Position numbers and translations under genes: made by a program. From NCBI GenBank assembly GCA_963759095.1, contig CAVWYF010000027.1:1-64000 (forward strand): a stretch of DNA of 64,000 bases. The letters are read 5' to 3'. Below, piece after piece: positions 62,474 to 64,000 of the stretch. Positions within the stretch are counted from its first letter, which is position 1. The number at the start of each line of letters is the position of its first letter. The notes beneath the pieces were generated by a model. It saw only the letters and a program-made list of their open reading frames with translations, made no database searches and was not told the DNA's origin. This stretch comes from Anderseniella sp963759095 (lineage in GTDB: Bacteria > Pseudomonadota > Alphaproteobacteria > Rhizobiales > Aestuariivirgaceae).

Positions 62474-62992
62474 TTCCGCTCACGCCAGCAGCCTGACGGC
62501 TGCGCTCCGCTAGGGCGCACTTCGTGCGGCGGCCGGTCGGCCTTGCCTCAGCACGTTCCGTGCTTCGGAGGAGTTCATCACTACGGTAGTACGGGGTCGG
62601 AGAACGGCCCGAACGAAGTGAGGAAAGCTGTTCGAGCAATAGTGTTTATTCCGCTCACGCCAGCAGCCTGACGGCTGCGCTCCGCTAGGGCGCACTTCGT
62701 GCGGCGGCCGGTCGGCCTTGCCTCAGCACGTTCCGTGCTTCGGAGGAGTTCATCACTACGGTAGTACGGGGTCGGAGAACGGCCCGAACGAAGTGAGGAA
62801 AGCTGTTCGAGCAATAGTGTTTATTCCGCTCACGCCAGCAGCCTGACGGCTGCGCTCCGCTAGGGCGCACTTCGTGCGGCGGCCGGTCGGCCTTGCCTCA
62901 ACACGTTCCGTGCTTCGGACTGGAGTTCATCACTACGGTAGTACGGGGTCGGAGAACGGCCCGAACGAAGTGAGGAAAGCTGTTCGACCAAC
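62474..62992. repeat. Tandem array of a 175-bp unit, three copies
   Basis: TTCCGCTCACGCC starts at 62474, 62649 and 62824, giving exactly 175-bp spacing. The first two copies look identical; the third carries a two-base insertion near 62919 and a changed last few bases. Each unit includes hairpins CAGCC/GGCTG, GCGCACTTCGTGC and GTTC/GAAC-type modules. It shares the block AGCGGAGCGCAGCCGTCAGG (in reverse) with the 95-bp array and a 70-bp block with 38100-38194. Period 175 is not a multiple of three, so it is non-coding. It occupies the 580-bp gap between dcd and lepA. Confidence 0.9.
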
Positions 62993-63040
62993 AAAAACAC
63001 AGCAAAACCGGGACAAGCCGTTCGACGGCGATAAACCCTT

Positions 63041-64000
63041 TTAGTTCTCGTCCATCTTGAGCGCTGCGATGAAGGCGTTTTGCGGAATTTCGACGCGGCC
63101 GAACTGGCGCATCTTCTTCTTGCCTTCCTTCTGCTTGTCCAGCAGCTTGCGCTTGCGCGAGACATCGCCGCCATAACACTTGGCCGTCACGTCCTTGCGC
63201 ATGGCTGAAATGGTTTCGCGCGCAATCACCCTGCCGCCGATGGCTGCCTGAATGGGAATCTTGAACATGTGGCGCGGGATCAGGTCTTTCAGTTTTTCAA
63301 CCATTGCCCGGCCGCGTTGTTCAGACCGCCCGCGGTGCACGATCATGGCCAGCGCATCCACCGGCTCCTCATTGACCAGCACATGCATGCGCACCAGATC
63401 GCCGGGCTCGTATCCGGTCATCTGGTAGTCAAAACTGGCATAACCGCGCGTCACCGATTTCAGCCGGTCATAGAAATCAAACACCACTTCATTGAGCGGC
63501 AGTTCATAGATAAGCATGGCGCGCGAGCCTGCATAGGTCAGTTCCTTCTGCCGTCCGCGCCGGTCTTCGCACAGTTTCAGAACCGCTCCCAGATATTCGT
63601 CCGGCACCAGAATGGTTGCCTGAATCCACGGTTCATCAATGGTGTCGATATAGTTGGGTTCAGGCATGTCAGCCGGATTATGCAGCTCCAGCACATCGCC
63701 CTTGATCTGGTGGATGTGGTAGATCACCGACGGCGCCGTTGTGATCAGGTCGATATTGAATTCCCGTTCCAGCCGGTCGCGCACAATCTCCAGGTGCAGC
63801 AATCCTAAGAACCCGCAACGGAAGCCGAAGCCGAGCGCGGCTGAAGTTTCCATTTCATACGAGAAGCTTGCATCGTTAAGGCGCAGCCTGCCCATGGCCT
63901 CGCGCAGATCCTCAAATTCAGCGGTATCTACGGGGAAGAAACCTGCAAACACCACGGGCTGGGCTGGTTTGAAGCCGGGCAGGGCTTCAGCGCATGGGCG
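63041..64000 (-). CDS. lepA: Elongation factor 4 (LepA), 3' part
   Basis: The last 320 codons of lepA lie on the minus strand and the gene continues beyond the window edge. LepA is a ribosome-associated GTPase that back-translocates or helps initiation under stress. The visible portion covers domain III-V and the LepA-specific C-terminal domain: GFGFRCGFLGLLHLEIVRDRL is interrupted here only by my length limit, then TTAPSVIYHIHQ, SVTRGYASFDY and the final MRQFGRVEIPQNAFIAAL. The GTPase domain is outside the window. The 3' end faces the three-copy repeat array. Confidence 0.95.
   Translation of the reverse strand, partial: RPCAEALPGFKPAQPVVFAGFFPVDTAEFEDLREAMGRLRLNDASFSYEMETSAALGFGFRCGFLGLLHLEIVRDRLEREFNIDLITTAPSVIYHIHQIKGDVLELHNPADMPEPNYIDTIDEPWIQATILVPDEYLGAVLKLCEDRRGRQKELTYAGSRAMLIYELPLNEVVFDFYDRLKSVTRGYASFDYQMTGYEPGDLVRMHVLVNEEPVDALAMIVHRGRSEQRGRAMVEKLKDLIPRHMFKIPIQAAIGGRVIARETISAMRKDVTAKCYGGDVSRKRKLLDKQKEGKKKMRQFGRVEIPQNAFIAALKMDEN

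Overview
The window reads as a chromosomal segment of an alphaproteobacterium, most likely in the Hyphomicrobiales (Rhizobiales) or a close relative. Signs are a gcrA cell-cycle regulator, a PleC/DivJ/PdhS-type histidine kinase, alphaproteobacterial families (UPF0262, DUF2948, long-form PstA, long dCTP deaminase), the gene orders murA-DUF2948-hisD-UPF0262 and argD-argF-hslO, and a tRNA-His with A73 and no encoded C73-paired extra G. I cannot name a genus.

Layout. 1-2570 is an accessory patch: an inverted-repeat-bounded fragment, a decayed porin gene joined to the end of an unknown gene, and a Lit-family (peptidase U49-like) HExxH protein. It lies at the 3' end of tRNA-Phe. 2781-8497 is a housekeeping block on the minus strand (murA, DUF2948, hisD, UPF0262, tyrosine phosphatase, maf, yacG), interrupted by a 264-bp MITE-like element and lacking the infA gene usually found there. 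8644-11474 holds tRNA-Thr, a small kinase, and three unusual genes (GNAT-like, unknown, XRE regulator). 11765-18483 has trkH (frameshifted), a nuclease, moaE, an asmA-like gene (three frameshifts) and acetoacetyl-CoA synthetase.

18576-26200 is a second accessory region: a low-GC peptidase E, then a GntR regulator, a five-gene branched-chain-type ABC importer and a hydantoin/Asp-Glu racemase. This catabolic cassette lies between a truncated and a complete copy of the 3' end of a large PAS histidine kinase gene, the pattern left by single-crossover integration of a circle. 29169-38088 has tRNA-His, a TAXI-TRAP importer translationally coupled to glycerate 2-kinase, a four-carbon acid-sugar kinase (OtnK-like) and a PfkB kinase. 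Two nearly identical IS30-family elements in inverted orientation frame the last two genes. 39394-39907 is a five-and-a-half-copy array of a 95-bp unit; 62474-62992 is a related three-copy array of a 175-bp unit.

39927-47259 carries a radical SAM protein, tRNA-Gly, a periplasmic binding protein, hydrolases and a Crp/Fnr regulator with a palindromic operator candidate. 47294-55352 is a complete Pho regulon (phoR, pstSCAB, phoU, phoB) with tandem Pho boxes before pstS, but phoR carries three frameshifts. 55432-64000 has gcrA, with a cluster of GANTC sites upstream, argD-argF-hslO, argE, apaG, a dCTP deaminase and the 3' part of lepA.

The mobile-DNA story is the most distinctive: a dispersed family of palindromic repeats serves as the landing site for both IS30 copies and is also tandemly amplified in two places. 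At least eight single-base frameshifts in four genes should be checked against reads before being treated as biological.
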